Source: VRUE01 sp963745915 (GTDB lineage: Bacteria; Actinomycetota; Thermoleophilia; Solirubrobacterales; 70-9). Taken from it: a DNA stretch of 64,000 bases. Made by a program: the position numbers and the translations under genes. The stretch's first letter is position 1, and each line of letters starts with the position of its first letter. The stretch covers positions 2,232,001 to 2,296,000 of the forward strand of contig CAVUZA010000002.1 of the NCBI GenBank assembly GCA_963745915.1. The letters are read 5' to 3'. The notes under the pieces were generated by a model, which did no database searches, was not told where the DNA came from, and saw nothing but the letters and a program-made list of their open reading frames with translations. Below are positions 29,540 through 38,647 of the stretch, in pieces.

Positions 29540-30654
29540 TGGCCGCGGTCCTGGCCGAGCGGCTGCTGCGCGAGCACCCGGAGCTGGTCGCCGTGCGCGA
29601 GGCGGCGACCGACCCGGTCTACCTCGTCGGCGGCGCGGTGCGGGACCTGCTGCTCGGCCGTGGGCGGGCCGACGTCGACCTGGTCGTGGTCGGCGACGCC
29701 GGCGCGCTCGCCGCCGCGCTCGGCGGCGAGGAGGTGCGCTCGCACGAGCGCTTCGGCACGGCCAAGGTGCGGCTCGACGGTCGCGAGCTCGACGTCGCCA
29801 CCGCGCGCACCGAGAGCTACCCGCATCCGGGGGCGCTGCCCGCGGTCGAGCCGGCGGCGACGATCGAGGACGACCTCGGCCGGCGCGACTTCACGATCAA
29901 CGCCCTGGCGGTCCCGCTGAACGGCGAGCCCGAGCTGATCGACCCCTTCGGCGGCCAGGCGGACCTCGCCGCCGGCAGGCTGCGGGTGCTGCACCCCGGG
30001 TCGTTCGCCGACGATCCGACGCGGGCGATCCGCGCGGCGCGCTACGCGGCGCGCTTCGGCTTCGAGCTGGAGCCGGAGACGGCGGCGCTGTTGGCGAAGG
30101 CCGACCTCGGCGCGGTCTCGGCCGACCGGCGGGCGGCCGAGCTGCTGCGCCTCGCCGCCGAGGAGCAGGCGCCTCGGGCGTTGGCGCTGCTCGCCGAGTG
30201 GGGGCTGGTCGAGCTGCGGCCGGGCGGGACCGAGCTCGCCGCCCGCGCCGCCGAGCTGCTGGCGGCCGAGCCCTGGGCGGGGGAGGCGCCGCGGGCGCCC
30301 ACCCTGCTGCGCGCCGCGCTCGGCCCGGCCCGCGGCGAGCAGGAGCTGGCGGCTGCCGTCCCGGCGCGGCCCTCCGAGGCGGTGGGCCTGGCCCAGCCCC
30401 ACGACTCGTCCGAGCTGCTGCTCGCCCGGGCGCTCGGCGCCGAGTGGCTCGACCGCTACCTGGCCGAGTGGCGGGCGGTCGAGCTGGAGATCGACGGCGA
30501 CGACCTGATCGCCGCCGGCGTCGCCCAGGGCCCGGCCGTCGGCCGCGGCCTGGCCGAGGCGCTGCGGCGCAAGCTGGACGGGGAGCTGGGCGGGCGCGAG
30601 CAGGAGCTGGCGGCCGCGGTGGCGGCGGCGAGGGGCGACGATGGAGTGGCGTGA
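29539..30654 (+). CDS. CCA-adding tRNA nucleotidyltransferase or poly(A) polymerase family protein
   Basis: A 371-aa class II nucleotidyltransferase. Active-site motifs: YLVGGAVRDLLLGR, RADVDLVVVG with the DxD metal ligands, and the RRDFTINALAVPL signature. A tRNA-binding region follows (ADDPTRAIRAARYAARFGFELE). It adds or repairs the CCA end, or acts on RNA tails. ATG overlaps the hisF stop. The C-terminal half is less conserved Ala/Glu-rich sequence. It heads the division cluster. Confidence 0.9.
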   Translation: MAAVLAERLLREHPELVAVREAATDPVYLVGGAVRDLLLGRGRADVDLVVVGDAGALAAALGGEEVRSHERFGTAKVRLDGRELDVATARTESYPHPGALPAVEPAATIEDDLGRRDFTINALAVPLNGEPELIDPFGGQADLAAGRLRVLHPGSFADDPTRAIRAARYAARFGFELEPETAALLAKADLGAVSADRRAAELLRLAAEEQAPRALALLAEWGLVELRPGGTELAARAAELLAAEPWAGEAPRAPTLLRAALGPARGEQELAAAVPARPSEAVGLAQPHDSSELLLARALGAEWLDRYLAEWRAVELEIDGDDLIAAGVAQGPAVGRGLAEALRRKLDGELGGREQELAAAVAAARGDDGVA

Positions 30655-31330
30655 GCGCGACGGGGTGCGCTGGCTGCAGGCCGACCTGCCCGGCGCGACC
30701 GCGGTCTTCACCACCCGCTCGGCCGGCTCGCTCAAAGAGAGCCGACGAGCCGGTCGCCGCGGCGCTGGGCATCGACCCGGCGCGGATCGCCGCCGGACGG
30801 CAGGTCCACGGCACCGAGCTCGCCTTCCACGACGGCGCCCCGGGCGAGGCCGGCGAGGTCGACGGCCACGTGCTGCGCTCGCCCGGACCGGTCGGCCTCG
30901 TCTACACCGCCGACTGCCTGCCCGTCGCCCTGGCCGGCCCCGGCGGCGCCGCGGTCCTGCACTGCGGTTGGCGCGGCCTCGCCGCCGGCCTGATCGCCAA
31001 GGGCGCCGCCGCCGTCGGCGCGACCGATGCCGCGATCGGCCCCGGCATCGGCCCCTGCTGCTACGAGGTCGGCCCCGAGGTAATCGCCGCCCTGAACAGC
31101 CCGCCGACGGGCCGAAATGTTGCCTCTGAGGCAACATTTCGGCCCGTCGGCGGCGGGAGGGTGGATTTGGCGGGGGTGGCGCGGGGCAGCTGGACGCGGC
31201 GGGGGTGGAGCGGGTCGAGGCGGCGCGGCTCTGCACGCGCTGCGAGGAGGAGCTGTTCTTCTCGCACCGGCGCGACGGAGGTCCGGGGCGGCAGGGCGGC
31301 CTGGTCTGGCTCGACCGGGAGGGGACCTGA
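30641..31330 (+). pseudogene. pgeF: Polyphenol oxidase/purine nucleoside phosphorylase-like PgeF (YfiH), broken in two places
   Basis: DUF152 laccase-domain protein, usual neighbour of yggS, sepF and proC. Three frame pieces together give the family: WLQADLPGATAVFTTRSAGSL; then RQVHGTELAFHD, YTADCLPVALAG, LHCGWRGLAAGL and GPCCYEVGPEV in the next frame; then LDAAGVERVEAARLCTRC plus FFSHRRDGG in the first frame again. Breaks lie near 30740 (one extra base) and 31186 (one base missing in a G run). A perfect 53-bp palindrome (31101-31153) sits inside, encoding SPPTGRNVASEATFRPVGG, and looks like an in-frame insertion. Confidence 0.85.
31101..31153. repeat. 53-bp perfect palindrome, family 2 copy B, inside pgeF
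   Basis: 25-nt arms (31101-31125, 31129-31153) are perfect complements around CTG. The outer CCGCCGACGGGCC matches the palindrome at 8561-8613. Length equals family 1 (53 bp). It lies between the conserved CCYEVG and RVDLAGVA motifs of the host gene. Confidence 0.9.
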
Positions 31331-31331
31331 G

Positions 31332-31964
31332 GTGGCGGGGCTGATCCACGGCATCGAGGCGGCGAAGGTGGCGGCCAACCTGGAGCGGGCGCGCGAGGTC
31401 GCCGGGCCGGGGGTCGAGATCCTCGCCGCGACCAAGTACGTCCCGGTCGAGGAGATGGGCGCCCTGGCCGAGGCCGGCGTCGGCCTGGTCGGCGAGAACC
31501 GCCAGCAGGATCTCGCCGCCAAGCGCGAGCGCTGGGGAGACGCCTTCGAGTGGGACTTCATCGGCAACCTGCAGAGCCGCAAGGTCAAGCAGCTGCTGCC
31601 GGCCTGCCGCCTGATCCACTCGGTGGCCAGCGAGTCGGCCCTGACCCAGCTCGGCCGCCACGGCGGGCCCGACGCCGAGGTCCTGGTCGAGGTCAACGTC
31701 GCCGGCGAGCAGGGCAAGGGGGGCGTGGCGCCGGCCGATCTGGCCGCCTTCCTCGAGCGCTGCCCGGTGCGGGTCGGCGGCCTGATGACGATGCCGCCCT
31801 TCAGCCAGGACCCCGAGGACTCGCGCCGCCATTTCGCCCGTCTGGCCGAGCTGGCCGCCGAGCACGGCCTCTCGCGCCTCTCGATGGGAACGTCGCAGGA
31901 CTGGCAGGTCGCGGTCGAGGAGGGGGCGACGATCGTCCGCCTCGGCACCGCACTCTTCATCTGA
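31332..31964 (+). CDS. PLP homeostasis protein YggS/PROSC family
   Basis: A 210-aa PLP-binding alanine-racemase-fold protein that buffers pyridoxal phosphate. The PLP lysine is in ILAATKYVP, followed by GENRQQDLAAKRE, the FIGNLQSRKVKQLLP block, VLVEVNVAGEQGKGG and the C-terminal LSMGTSQDWQVAVEEGATIVRLGTALF. GTG start is one base after the pgeF stop. The order pgeF-yggS-sepF-proC-yggT is typical of actinobacteria and firmicutes. Confidence 0.94.
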   Translation: MAGLIHGIEAAKVAANLERAREVAGPGVEILAATKYVPVEEMGALAEAGVGLVGENRQQDLAAKRERWGDAFEWDFIGNLQSRKVKQLLPACRLIHSVASESALTQLGRHGGPDAEVLVEVNVAGEQGKGGVAPADLAAFLERCPVRVGGLMTMPPFSQDPEDSRRHFARLAELAAEHGLSRLSMGTSQDWQVAVEEGATIVRLGTALFI

Positions 31965-32015
31965 GCCATAATCGGTAAAGGAATCGGCCGGTACGGGCCG
32001 AAACACGCCGTAACC

Positions 32016-32558
32016 ATGGCCCTACGCGATACATGGCATAGAGCGCTGGTCTACTTCGGCCTCGCCGAGGACCACGACTACGGCCCCGAGTACGAGGACG
32101 ACTTCGACGCCGAAGCGGGCATCGACGAGCCCGCCGAAGGCCGCCGCGAGGCCCAGGTCCGCCGCCTGCCGACCTCGCGCCGCTCGCGCCGCGACGAGAT
32201 CGACGACATCTTCGCCGACGACGAGCCGGCCTCGGTCTCGCGCACCCGGACGCTGCGCCCGGTCGGCAACGGCGACTCCGACGTCCAGGTCCACCTGGTC
32301 ATCCCGCGCAACTTCAACGACGCCCAGCAGGTCGCCGACCAGTTCAAGCGCTCGGTGCCGGTGATCCTCAACCTGCAGACCACCGACCACGAGCTCTCCA
32401 AGCGGATGATCGACTTCTGCTCCGGGCTCACCTACGCCCTCGACGGCGGCATGCAGCGGATCGCCGAGAAGATCTTCCTGCTCACCCCGCGCAACGTCGA
32501 GGTCTCCGCCGAGGAGAAGGCCCGTCTCCTCGACAAAGGCTTCTTCAACCAGTCCTAG
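32016..32558 (+). CDS. sepF: Cell division protein SepF
   Basis: A 180-aa FtsZ-binding membrane anchor. It has the N-terminal amphipathic helix (MALRDTWHRALVYFGLA), an acidic linker of about 75 residues, then the SepF core (VHLVIPRNFNDAQQVADQF, VILNLQTTDHELSKRMIDFCSGLTYALDG, FLLTPRNVEV). In actinobacteria that lack FtsA, SepF is the main Z-ring tether. The 51-bp gap before it has an AT-rich CATAATCGGTAAAG patch and a small near-palindrome (TCGGCC...GGCCGA). Confidence 0.95.
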   Translation: MALRDTWHRALVYFGLAEDHDYGPEYEDDFDAEAGIDEPAEGRREAQVRRLPTSRRSRRDEIDDIFADDEPASVSRTRTLRPVGNGDSDVQVHLVIPRNFNDAQQVADQFKRSVPVILNLQTTDHELSKRMIDFCSGLTYALDGGMQRIAEKIFLLTPRNVEVSAEEKARLLDKGFFNQS

Positions 32559-32616
32559 CCGGAAGCCTGGCCGCGGTGCGCCCCGGCGCTCGCCCGGGGG
32601 CTAGTCTCCCCGGGCG

Positions 32617-33358
32617 ATGGTGATCGGCTTCTGCGGATCCGGCAACATGGCCGCGGCGATGGCGCGGGGCCTGCGCGACGACGCCGACGGCCTGCTCTTC
32701 TCCGACGGCGGCTCCGGCCGCGCCGCGCGCCTCGCCGACGGAACTGGGCGGCGAGGCGGTCGGCTCCAACCGCGAGCTGGCCGAGCGCGCCGACGTGGTC
32801 GTGCTGGCGGTCAAGCCGGCGATGCTGGAGGCGGCGGCGGCCGAGCTGGGCGGCGCGCCCGTGGTCGTCTCGCTGCTCGGGGCGACCCCGCTGGAGCGGG
32901 TGCGGGCGGCGCTGCCGAGCGCCGAGGTGGTGCGGGTGATGCCCAACCTCGGGGTCGAGGTGCGCCGCGGCGTCCTCTGCCTCGCCGGCGTCGCCGACCG
33001 CGAGCTGCGGGCGCTGCTCGAAGGCCTGGGCCAGGTGGTCGAGCTGCCCGACTCGCAGTTCGACGCGGCGACCGCGGTGATGGGCTGCGCGCCGGCCTAC
33101 CTGGCTCTCGCGGTGGAGGCGATCGCCGACGCCGGCGCCGCCGACGGGCTCGATCCCGGCCTCGCCCGCGAGCTGGTGGTCGAGACCGCGGCGGGGACCG
33201 CCGAGCTGCTGCGCGAGCGCGACCCGGCCGCGGTCCGCGAGGCGGTCGCCTCGCCGGGCGGCAGCACCGAGGCCGGGCTCGAGGCGCTCGGCCGCGAGGG
33301 CGCCCGCGAGGCGTTCGAGGCCGCCGTTCGCGCCTCGCTGGAGAGGATGCGGGGATGA
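32617..33358 (+). pseudogene. proC: Pyrroline-5-carboxylate reductase, frame-disrupted near 32740
   Basis: Last step of proline synthesis. The first frame gives the Rossmann start (MVIGFCGSGNMAAAMARGL). Near 32740 an extra base shifts the frame. The second frame continues LGGEAVGSNRELAERADVVVLAVKPAMLEA, VVRVMPNLGVEVRRGVLC, and the C-terminal AVMGCAPAYLALAVEA and VASPGGSTEAGLEAL. One deletion restores a protein of about 246 aa. As proC is normally needed, a sequencing or assembly error is the likeliest cause. Confidence 0.88.
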
Positions 33359-33657
33359 TCGCCGCCGCGATCGACCGCTACGACGTCGCCGACTACGTCG
33401 ACGCGCTCTTCCTCGTCTACATCATCCTGATCTTCCTCAACATCCTCAGCTCCTGGGTGCCGCGGATGCCCTACAACCGCGCCCTGCGCGGGGCGCTGGA
33501 CTTCGTCAAAGAGACGACCGACCCCTACCTCAACCTCTTCCGCCGCTTCCTGCCGCCGATCGGCGGCGGCGGCTTCGCCCTCGACCTCAGCCCGATCCTC
33601 GGCGTCATCGTGCTCTTCATCCTGCGGGCGATCGTCGTCGGCCTGATCGAAGGGTGA
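33355..33657 (+). CDS. YggT family membrane protein
   Basis: A 100-aa protein with two membrane regions: ALFLVYIILIFLNILSSWV, and the C-terminal LDLSPILGVIVLFILRAIVV. Between them is the family's TDPYLNLFRRFLPPIGG loop. YggT proteins sit beside sepF in many bacteria and are linked to osmotic or division phenotypes. ATG overlaps the proC stop (ATGA). The stop overlaps the lspA GTG. Confidence 0.9.
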   Translation: MIAAAIDRYDVADYVDALFLVYIILIFLNILSSWVPRMPYNRALRGALDFVKETTDPYLNLFRRFLPPIGGGGFALDLSPILGVIVLFILRAIVVGLIEG

Positions 33658-34124
33658 GCGCCGCGGCGGGCAGGGCGCGCGCCTGGCGCCTGGCCGGCGG
33701 GCTGTGCGGGCTCGTCCTGGTCGCCGACCAGGCGGCCAAGGCGGTGGTCGAGGCCAACCTCTACGCGGGCCAGACCGTCGCCGTCCTCGGCCCGCTGGAC
33801 CTCACCCTCTCGCACAACACCGGCGTCGCCTTCGGCCTCGCCAGTGGCGGCGGCGCGCGGCTGGCGGTCGTCACCGCGGTCGCGCTGCTGGTCGTCGGCT
33901 GGGTCTTCTCGCGCGACCCGACCCGGCCGGGGATGTGGGTCGCCGCCGGCCTGCTCGCCGGCGGCGCGCTCGGCAACCTCGCCGACCGGATCCGCGCCGA
34001 CGCGGTCACCGACTACATCGAGATCGGCAGCTGGCCGGCCTTCAACCTCGCCGACGTCGCGGTTACCGCCGGCGTTGTCCTGCTCGCCCTCTCCTACCTG
34101 CGCGAAGACGAGCCCCGGCGATGA
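33654..34124 (+). CDS. lspA: Lipoprotein signal peptidase
   Basis: A 156-aa inner-membrane aspartyl protease that cleaves prolipoprotein signal peptides. Four membrane helices are visible. The catalytic Asp residues are in GNLADRIRADAVTDYI and PAFNLADVAVTAG. The LVLVADQAAKAVVEANL start and LSHNTGVAFGLASGGG are typical. GTG start overlaps yggT. A hairpin lies just after the stop. Confidence 0.94.
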   Translation: MSAAAGRARAWRLAGGLCGLVLVADQAAKAVVEANLYAGQTVAVLGPLDLTLSHNTGVAFGLASGGGARLAVVTAVALLVVGWVFSRDPTRPGMWVAAGLLAGGALGNLADRIRADAVTDYIEIGSWPAFNLADVAVTAGVVLLALSYLREDEPRR

Positions 34125-34126
34125 GC

Positions 34127-34173
34127 TTCCGGTGCGCCTTTTGCTCCCTGGCGGTACATAAAGCGCACTGGAA
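34127..34173. repeat. Imperfect hairpin between lspA and rluD
   Basis: TTCCGGTGCGCCTT (34127-34140) pairs with AAAGCGCACTGGAA (34160-34173) with about two differences. It starts 3 bp after the lspA stop and ends 12 bp before rluD. Confidence 0.5.
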
Positions 34174-34185
34174 CGAGGTGGCGGG

Positions 34186-34863
34186 GTGACCGAGGGGCTG
34201 CGCATCGTCCACCGGGACGAGGCCCTGGCCGTGGTCGACAAGCCCGCCGGCCTGGTCGTCCACCCGGCGCCCTCGCACGACGGGCCGACCCTGGTCGGCG
34301 AGCTGGGCGAGCTGCTGGGCGGCGGGGCGGACCCCGAGCGGCCGGGGATCGTCCACCGGCTCGACAAGGGGACCAGCGGCCTGCTGGTCGTCGCCCGCAG
34401 CGACGAGGCCCACGCCGCCCTGCAGGCCCAGGTACAGCGGCGCGAGGTCGAGCGCGTTTACCTCGCCCTGGCCCACGGCCGCATCCCCTCGCGCACCGGC
34501 ACGATCGACGCCCCGATCGGCCGCGCCGCCCGCCAGCGCCACCGGATGGCGGTCTCCGGCGCGGCCTCGCGCCAGGCCCGCACCCTCTTCGAGGCGCTCG
34601 AGCTGCTCACCGCCGAGACCTACCTAGAGGTCAAGCTGGAGACCGGCCGCACCCACCAGATCCGCGCCCACTTCGCCGCCATCGGCCACCCCCTGGCCGG
34701 CGACCCGACCTACGGCGGCGAGCTGAAGCACGGCCTCGAGCGCCCCTTCCTCCACGCCCACCGCCTCGCCTTCGAGCACCCGCTGAGCGGCGAGCGGCTG
34801 AGCTTCGAGTCGCCGCTGCCCGACGACCTGCTGAGCGCGCTCGCCGCCGCCCGCAAAGCCTGA
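34186..34863 (+). CDS. RluA-family pseudouridine synthase (RluD-like)
   Basis: A 225-aa RNA pseudouridine synthase. The catalytic Asp is in PGIVHRLDKGTSGLLVVARS. Other blocks are AVVDKPAGLVVHPAP, VERVYLALAHG and VKLETGRTHQIRAHFAAIGHPLAGD. It lacks the N-terminal S4 domain usual in RluD, so the true start may be upstream or the domain is absent. The GTG at 34186 lies just past the hairpin. Likely target is 23S rRNA; position not assigned. Confidence 0.88.
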   Translation: MTEGLRIVHRDEALAVVDKPAGLVVHPAPSHDGPTLVGELGELLGGGADPERPGIVHRLDKGTSGLLVVARSDEAHAALQAQVQRREVERVYLALAHGRIPSRTGTIDAPIGRAARQRHRMAVSGAASRQARTLFEALELLTAETYLEVKLETGRTHQIRAHFAAIGHPLAGDPTYGGELKHGLERPFLHAHRLAFEHPLSGERLSFESPLPDDLLSALAAARKA

Positions 34864-35002
34864 GCCGGCGCCGCACCCCTACAATCCGTCGGCTCGGAAA
34901 CCGACCCCCGTCGGCACCCGACCCGGATCCTGACCGGCGCTCGCGCCGGGTCCCGGCGAGGGCGGCGGGGATTCACGCAAGACAAACCAAGGAGCTTCAC
35001 CC
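34864..35002 (+). promoter_or_regulatory. Leader of the rpsB operon
   Basis: Holds a TACAAT -10-like box (34879-34884) and an AAGGAG ribosome-binding site (34989-34994) 8 nt before the ATG. The 100-nt leader could carry the S2 autoregulatory fold known in other bacteria; I could not establish its structure. Confidence 0.4.
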
Positions 35003-36052
35003 ATGCCAGAGGCAGGCCTCAAAGAGCTGCTGGAGGCCGGAGTCCACTTCGGCCACCAGACCCGTCGCTGGAACCCGAACATGCGCCGCTACATCTTCGG
35101 CGAGCTGGACGGGATCCACATCATCGACCTGATCCAGACCGAGGAGCTGCTGGAGAAGGCGCGCCGCTTCGCCGGCGAGCTGTCCAGCGGCGGCGGCACG
35201 GTGCTCTTCGTCGGCACCAAGAAGCAGGCTCGCGGCCCGGTCGAAGAGTGGGCCAAACGCTGCAAGATGCCCTACGTCAACCAGCGCTGGCTGGGCGGCC
35301 TGCTGACCAACTTCAACACGATGTCGGCCCGGATCGGGCGGCTGCACGAGCTGACCGAGTGGCGCGACGAGGGCAAGCTGGAGCTGCTGCCGACCAAGGA
35401 GCGGATGGGCATGCAGGCCGAGCTGGCCAAGCTCGACTACAACCTCGGCGGCGTCCGCGACATGGACAAGCTGCCCGACGCGGTCTTCGTCACCGACCTC
35501 AAAACCGAGGAGATCGCGGTGCGCGAGGCGGCCCGGCTGCGGATCCCGATCATCGCCCTGGTCGACACCAACTGCGACCCGACCCCGATCGACTACGTGG
35601 TGCCGGGCAACGACGACGCGATCCGCTCCTGCCAGCTGGTGATCGGCACGATCGGCGCCGCGGTCGAGGAGGGCGCCGGCGCCTGGCGCGTGCAGGAGGA
35701 GAAGCGGATCGCCGAGGAAATGGCGCGCCGCAAGAAGGAGGAGGAAGAGCGCAAGAAGCGCGAGGAGGAAGAGAAGGCGCGCAAGGAGGCCGAGGAGAAG
35801 AGGGCGGCCGAAGAGGAGGCGAAGAGGAAAGCCGAGGCTCAGGCCGCGGCGGCGAAACCGAAGGAGGCTCCGGCGGCCAAAGCCGCGGGTCCTGTCGCTG
35901 CAGGGGACCCACCGCCCCCTGCGGTAGCTAAAGCTTCCTCGGGGGCGGTTCCCCCTACAGCGCCACCCGCGGCAGAGGCGGATGAGAAACAGGGTTCGGC
36001 CGCTGAGGCGAAGGCCCCAGCCGAGAAAGCCTCTAAGGAGGACGGCAAATGA
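35003..36052 (+). CDS. rpsB: 30S ribosomal protein S2 with long charged C-terminal extension
   Basis: A 349-aa protein. Residues 1 to about 230 are standard S2 (LLEAGVHFGHQTRRWNPNM, YVNQRWLGGLLTNF, VDTNCDPTPIDYVVPGNDDA). The rest is an extension: a Glu/Lys/Arg coiled-coil-like stretch (EEKRIAEEMARRKKEEEE onward), then Ala/Pro-rich low-complexity sequence. Part of the tail (35896-35961) is an imperfect inverted repeat. S2 is the last-assembled small-subunit protein. The stop overlaps the tsf ATG. Confidence 0.95.
   Translation: MPEAGLKELLEAGVHFGHQTRRWNPNMRRYIFGELDGIHIIDLIQTEELLEKARRFAGELSSGGGTVLFVGTKKQARGPVEEWAKRCKMPYVNQRWLGGLLTNFNTMSARIGRLHELTEWRDEGKLELLPTKERMGMQAELAKLDYNLGGVRDMDKLPDAVFVTDLKTEEIAVREAARLRIPIIALVDTNCDPTPIDYVVPGNDDAIRSCQLVIGTIGAAVEEGAGAWRVQEEKRIAEEMARRKKEEEERKKREEEEKARKEAEEKRAAEEEAKRKAEAQAAAAKPKEAPAAKAAGPVAAGDPPPPAVAKASSGAVPPTAPPAAEADEKQGSAAEAKAPAEKASKEDGK
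35896..35961. repeat. Imperfect inverted repeat inside the rpsB tail
   Basis: CGCTGCAGGGGACCCACCGCCCC pairs with GGGGCGGTTCCCCCTACAGCG with a few gaps, around a lower-GC centre (GGTAGCTAAAGCTTCC). It encodes the Pro/Ala-rich part of the S2 extension, where protein constraint is low. Confidence 0.5.
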
Positions 36053-36651
36053 GCATCACCGCAGCAGATGTGAAGGCGCTCCGGGACCGGACCGGGGCGG
36101 CGATGATGGACTGCAAGTCGGCGCTGAGCGAGGCCGAGGGAGACACCGAGCGCGCGGTCGAGATCCTGCGCGTCAAGGGCCAGGCCTCGGCCGCCAAGCG
36201 CGAAGGGCGGGGCACCGAGGAGGGCGTCGTCGCCTCCTACATCCACGCCAACGACAAGGTCGGGGCGATGGTCGAAGTCCAGTGCGAGACCGACTTCGTC
36301 GCTCGCAACGAGGACTTCAAGGCCTTCGCCTATGAGGTCGCCCTGCACGTCGCCGCGACCGCGCCCAAGTTCGTCACGATCGAGGAGATCCCCGAGGCCG
36401 AGCGCGAGGCCGAGCGCAAGGTCTTCGAGCAGAAGGCGCGCGAGGAAGGCAAGCCCGACAACGTGGTCGAGAAGATCGTCGAGGGGCAGCTGGCGAAGTG
36501 GGGCAAGGAGGTCGCCCTGCTCGACCAGGCCCACGTCAACGCCGAGAAGCACGACTCGAAGTCGATCGAGGAGCTGCGCCAGGAGCTGGCGGCGAAGACC
36601 GGCGAGAACGTCCGCATCGCCCGCTTCGCCTACTTCCGCGTGGGCGAGTAG
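36049..36651 (+). CDS. tsf: Elongation factor Ts
   Basis: A 200-aa EF-Ts, shorter than the E. coli form as in many bacteria. It exchanges GDP on EF-Tu. The N-terminal UBA-like domain (TAADVKALRDRTGAAMMDCKSAL) and the core TDFVARNEDF motif contact EF-Tu. The C-terminus ends ENVRIARFAYFRVGE, as usual. Coupled to rpsB by a four-base overlap. Confidence 0.97.
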   Translation: MSITAADVKALRDRTGAAMMDCKSALSEAEGDTERAVEILRVKGQASAAKREGRGTEEGVVASYIHANDKVGAMVEVQCETDFVARNEDFKAFAYEVALHVAATAPKFVTIEEIPEAEREAERKVFEQKAREEGKPDNVVEKIVEGQLAKWGKEVALLDQAHVNAEKHDSKSIEELRQELAAKTGENVRIARFAYFRVGE

Positions 36652-36664
36652 GCTCGCGGCCGAG

Positions 36665-37399
36665 ATGGCCGCCGACCCCAAGTTCAAGCGCATCCTGCTG
36701 AAGCTCTCGGGCGAGGCGCTGATGGGCGAGCGCGAGCACGGCACCGACGCCGCCGAGGTCGAGCGGATCGCCGCCCAGGTGGCCGCGATCCGCGAGCGCG
36801 GGGTCGAGGTGGCGATCGTCGTCGGCGCCGGCAACATCTACCGCGGCCTGGCCGGGGCGGCGGCGGGCATGGACCGCGCGACCGGCGACTACATGGGGAT
36901 GCTGGCGACGGTGCTCAACGCGCTCACCCTGCAGGACGCGCTGGAGAAGACCGGCCAGTACACGCGGGTGCTCTCGGCGATCGACGTCAAGGAGGTCGCC
37001 GAGCCCTACATCCGCCGCCGCGCGATGCGACACCTGGAGAAGGGCCGGGTGGTGATCTTCGCCGCCGGCACCGGCAACCCGTTCTTCACCACCGACACCG
37101 CCGCCGCCCTGCGCGCCCTGGAGATCCACGCGGAAGCGATCCTGATGGCCAAGAACGGGGTCGAGGGCGTCTACGACTCCGACCCGGCGACCAACCCGGA
37201 GGCGAAGTTCATCGCCGCGATCGGCCACCGCGAGGCGATCGAGCGCAACCTGCGGGTGATGGACTCGACCGCGCTCTCGCTCTGCATGGACAACGACCTG
37301 CCGATCTACGTCTTCAACATGGGAGACGCTGGGAACATAGATAGGATCGTCAGCGGCGAGAGGGTGGGAACGCTGGTCTCGAGCGCGCCCGCCGAGTGA
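36665..37399 (+). CDS. pyrH: UMP kinase
   Basis: A 244-aa amino-acid-kinase-fold enzyme making UDP. ILLKLSGEALMG, VVGAGNIYRG, GDYMGMLATVLNALTLQDAL and the GTGNPFFTTDTAAALRA loop are all present. ATG 36665 gives the standard N-terminus, 13 bp after the tsf stop. Order rpsB-tsf-pyrH-frr is the conserved ribosomal superoperon. Confidence 0.97.
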   Translation: MAADPKFKRILLKLSGEALMGEREHGTDAAEVERIAAQVAAIRERGVEVAIVVGAGNIYRGLAGAAAGMDRATGDYMGMLATVLNALTLQDALEKTGQYTRVLSAIDVKEVAEPYIRRRAMRHLEKGRVVIFAAGTGNPFFTTDTAAALRALEIHAEAILMAKNGVEGVYDSDPATNPEAKFIAAIGHREAIERNLRVMDSTALSLCMDNDLPIYVFNMGDAGNIDRIVSGERVGTLVSSAPAE

Positions 37400-37415
37400 G
37401 ACGAACGGGGGCCCA

Positions 37416-37975
37416 GTGGAGCTGATCGACGAAATGCTCGAGGACGCCAAGGACCGGATGGGCAAGTCGGTCGAGTCCAGCCGCAACGAGCTGGCCACGG
37501 TGCGCACGGGGCGCGCCTCGCCGCACCTGCTGGACCGCATCGTGGTCGACTACTACGGCGCCCAGACCCCGCTCAAGCAGCTCGCCAACGTGGCCGCCAC
37601 CGACGCCCGCTTGCTCACCGTCACCCCCTTCGACAAGGGCGCGATCGGGGCGATCGAGAAGGCGATCCAGGAGTCCGACGTCGGCCTGACGCCGAGCAAC
37701 GACGGCAGCCTGATCCGCCTCCAGGTCCCGGAGATGACCGAGGAGCGGCGGCGCGAGATGGTCAAAGTCGTCCACGGCGTCGCCGAGGAGGGCCGGATCG
37801 CGGTGCGCAACATCCGCCGCGACGTGATGAGCGACCTGCGCGAGCTGAAGAAGGAGGGCGAAGCCGGCGAGGACGACGAGCGCCGCGCCGAGAGCGCCCT
37901 GCAGAAGCAGACCGACGACGCGGTGGCCGAGATCGACGCGCTCCTGAAGGGGAAGGAAGAGGAGATCCTGGAGGT

Positions 37976-37979
<4 letters not shown>
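37416..37979 (+). CDS. frr: Ribosome recycling factor
   Basis: A 187-aa tRNA-shaped factor that splits post-termination ribosomes with EF-G. Signature: LATVRTGRASPHLLDRIVVDYYG, then PLKQLANV and LIRLQVPEMTEERRREMVK. The GTG at 37416 gives MELIDEMLEDAKDRMGKSVES. The stop overlaps the uppS GTG. Confidence 0.97.
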
Positions 37980-38646
<667 letters not shown>

Positions 38647-38647
<1 letters not shown>

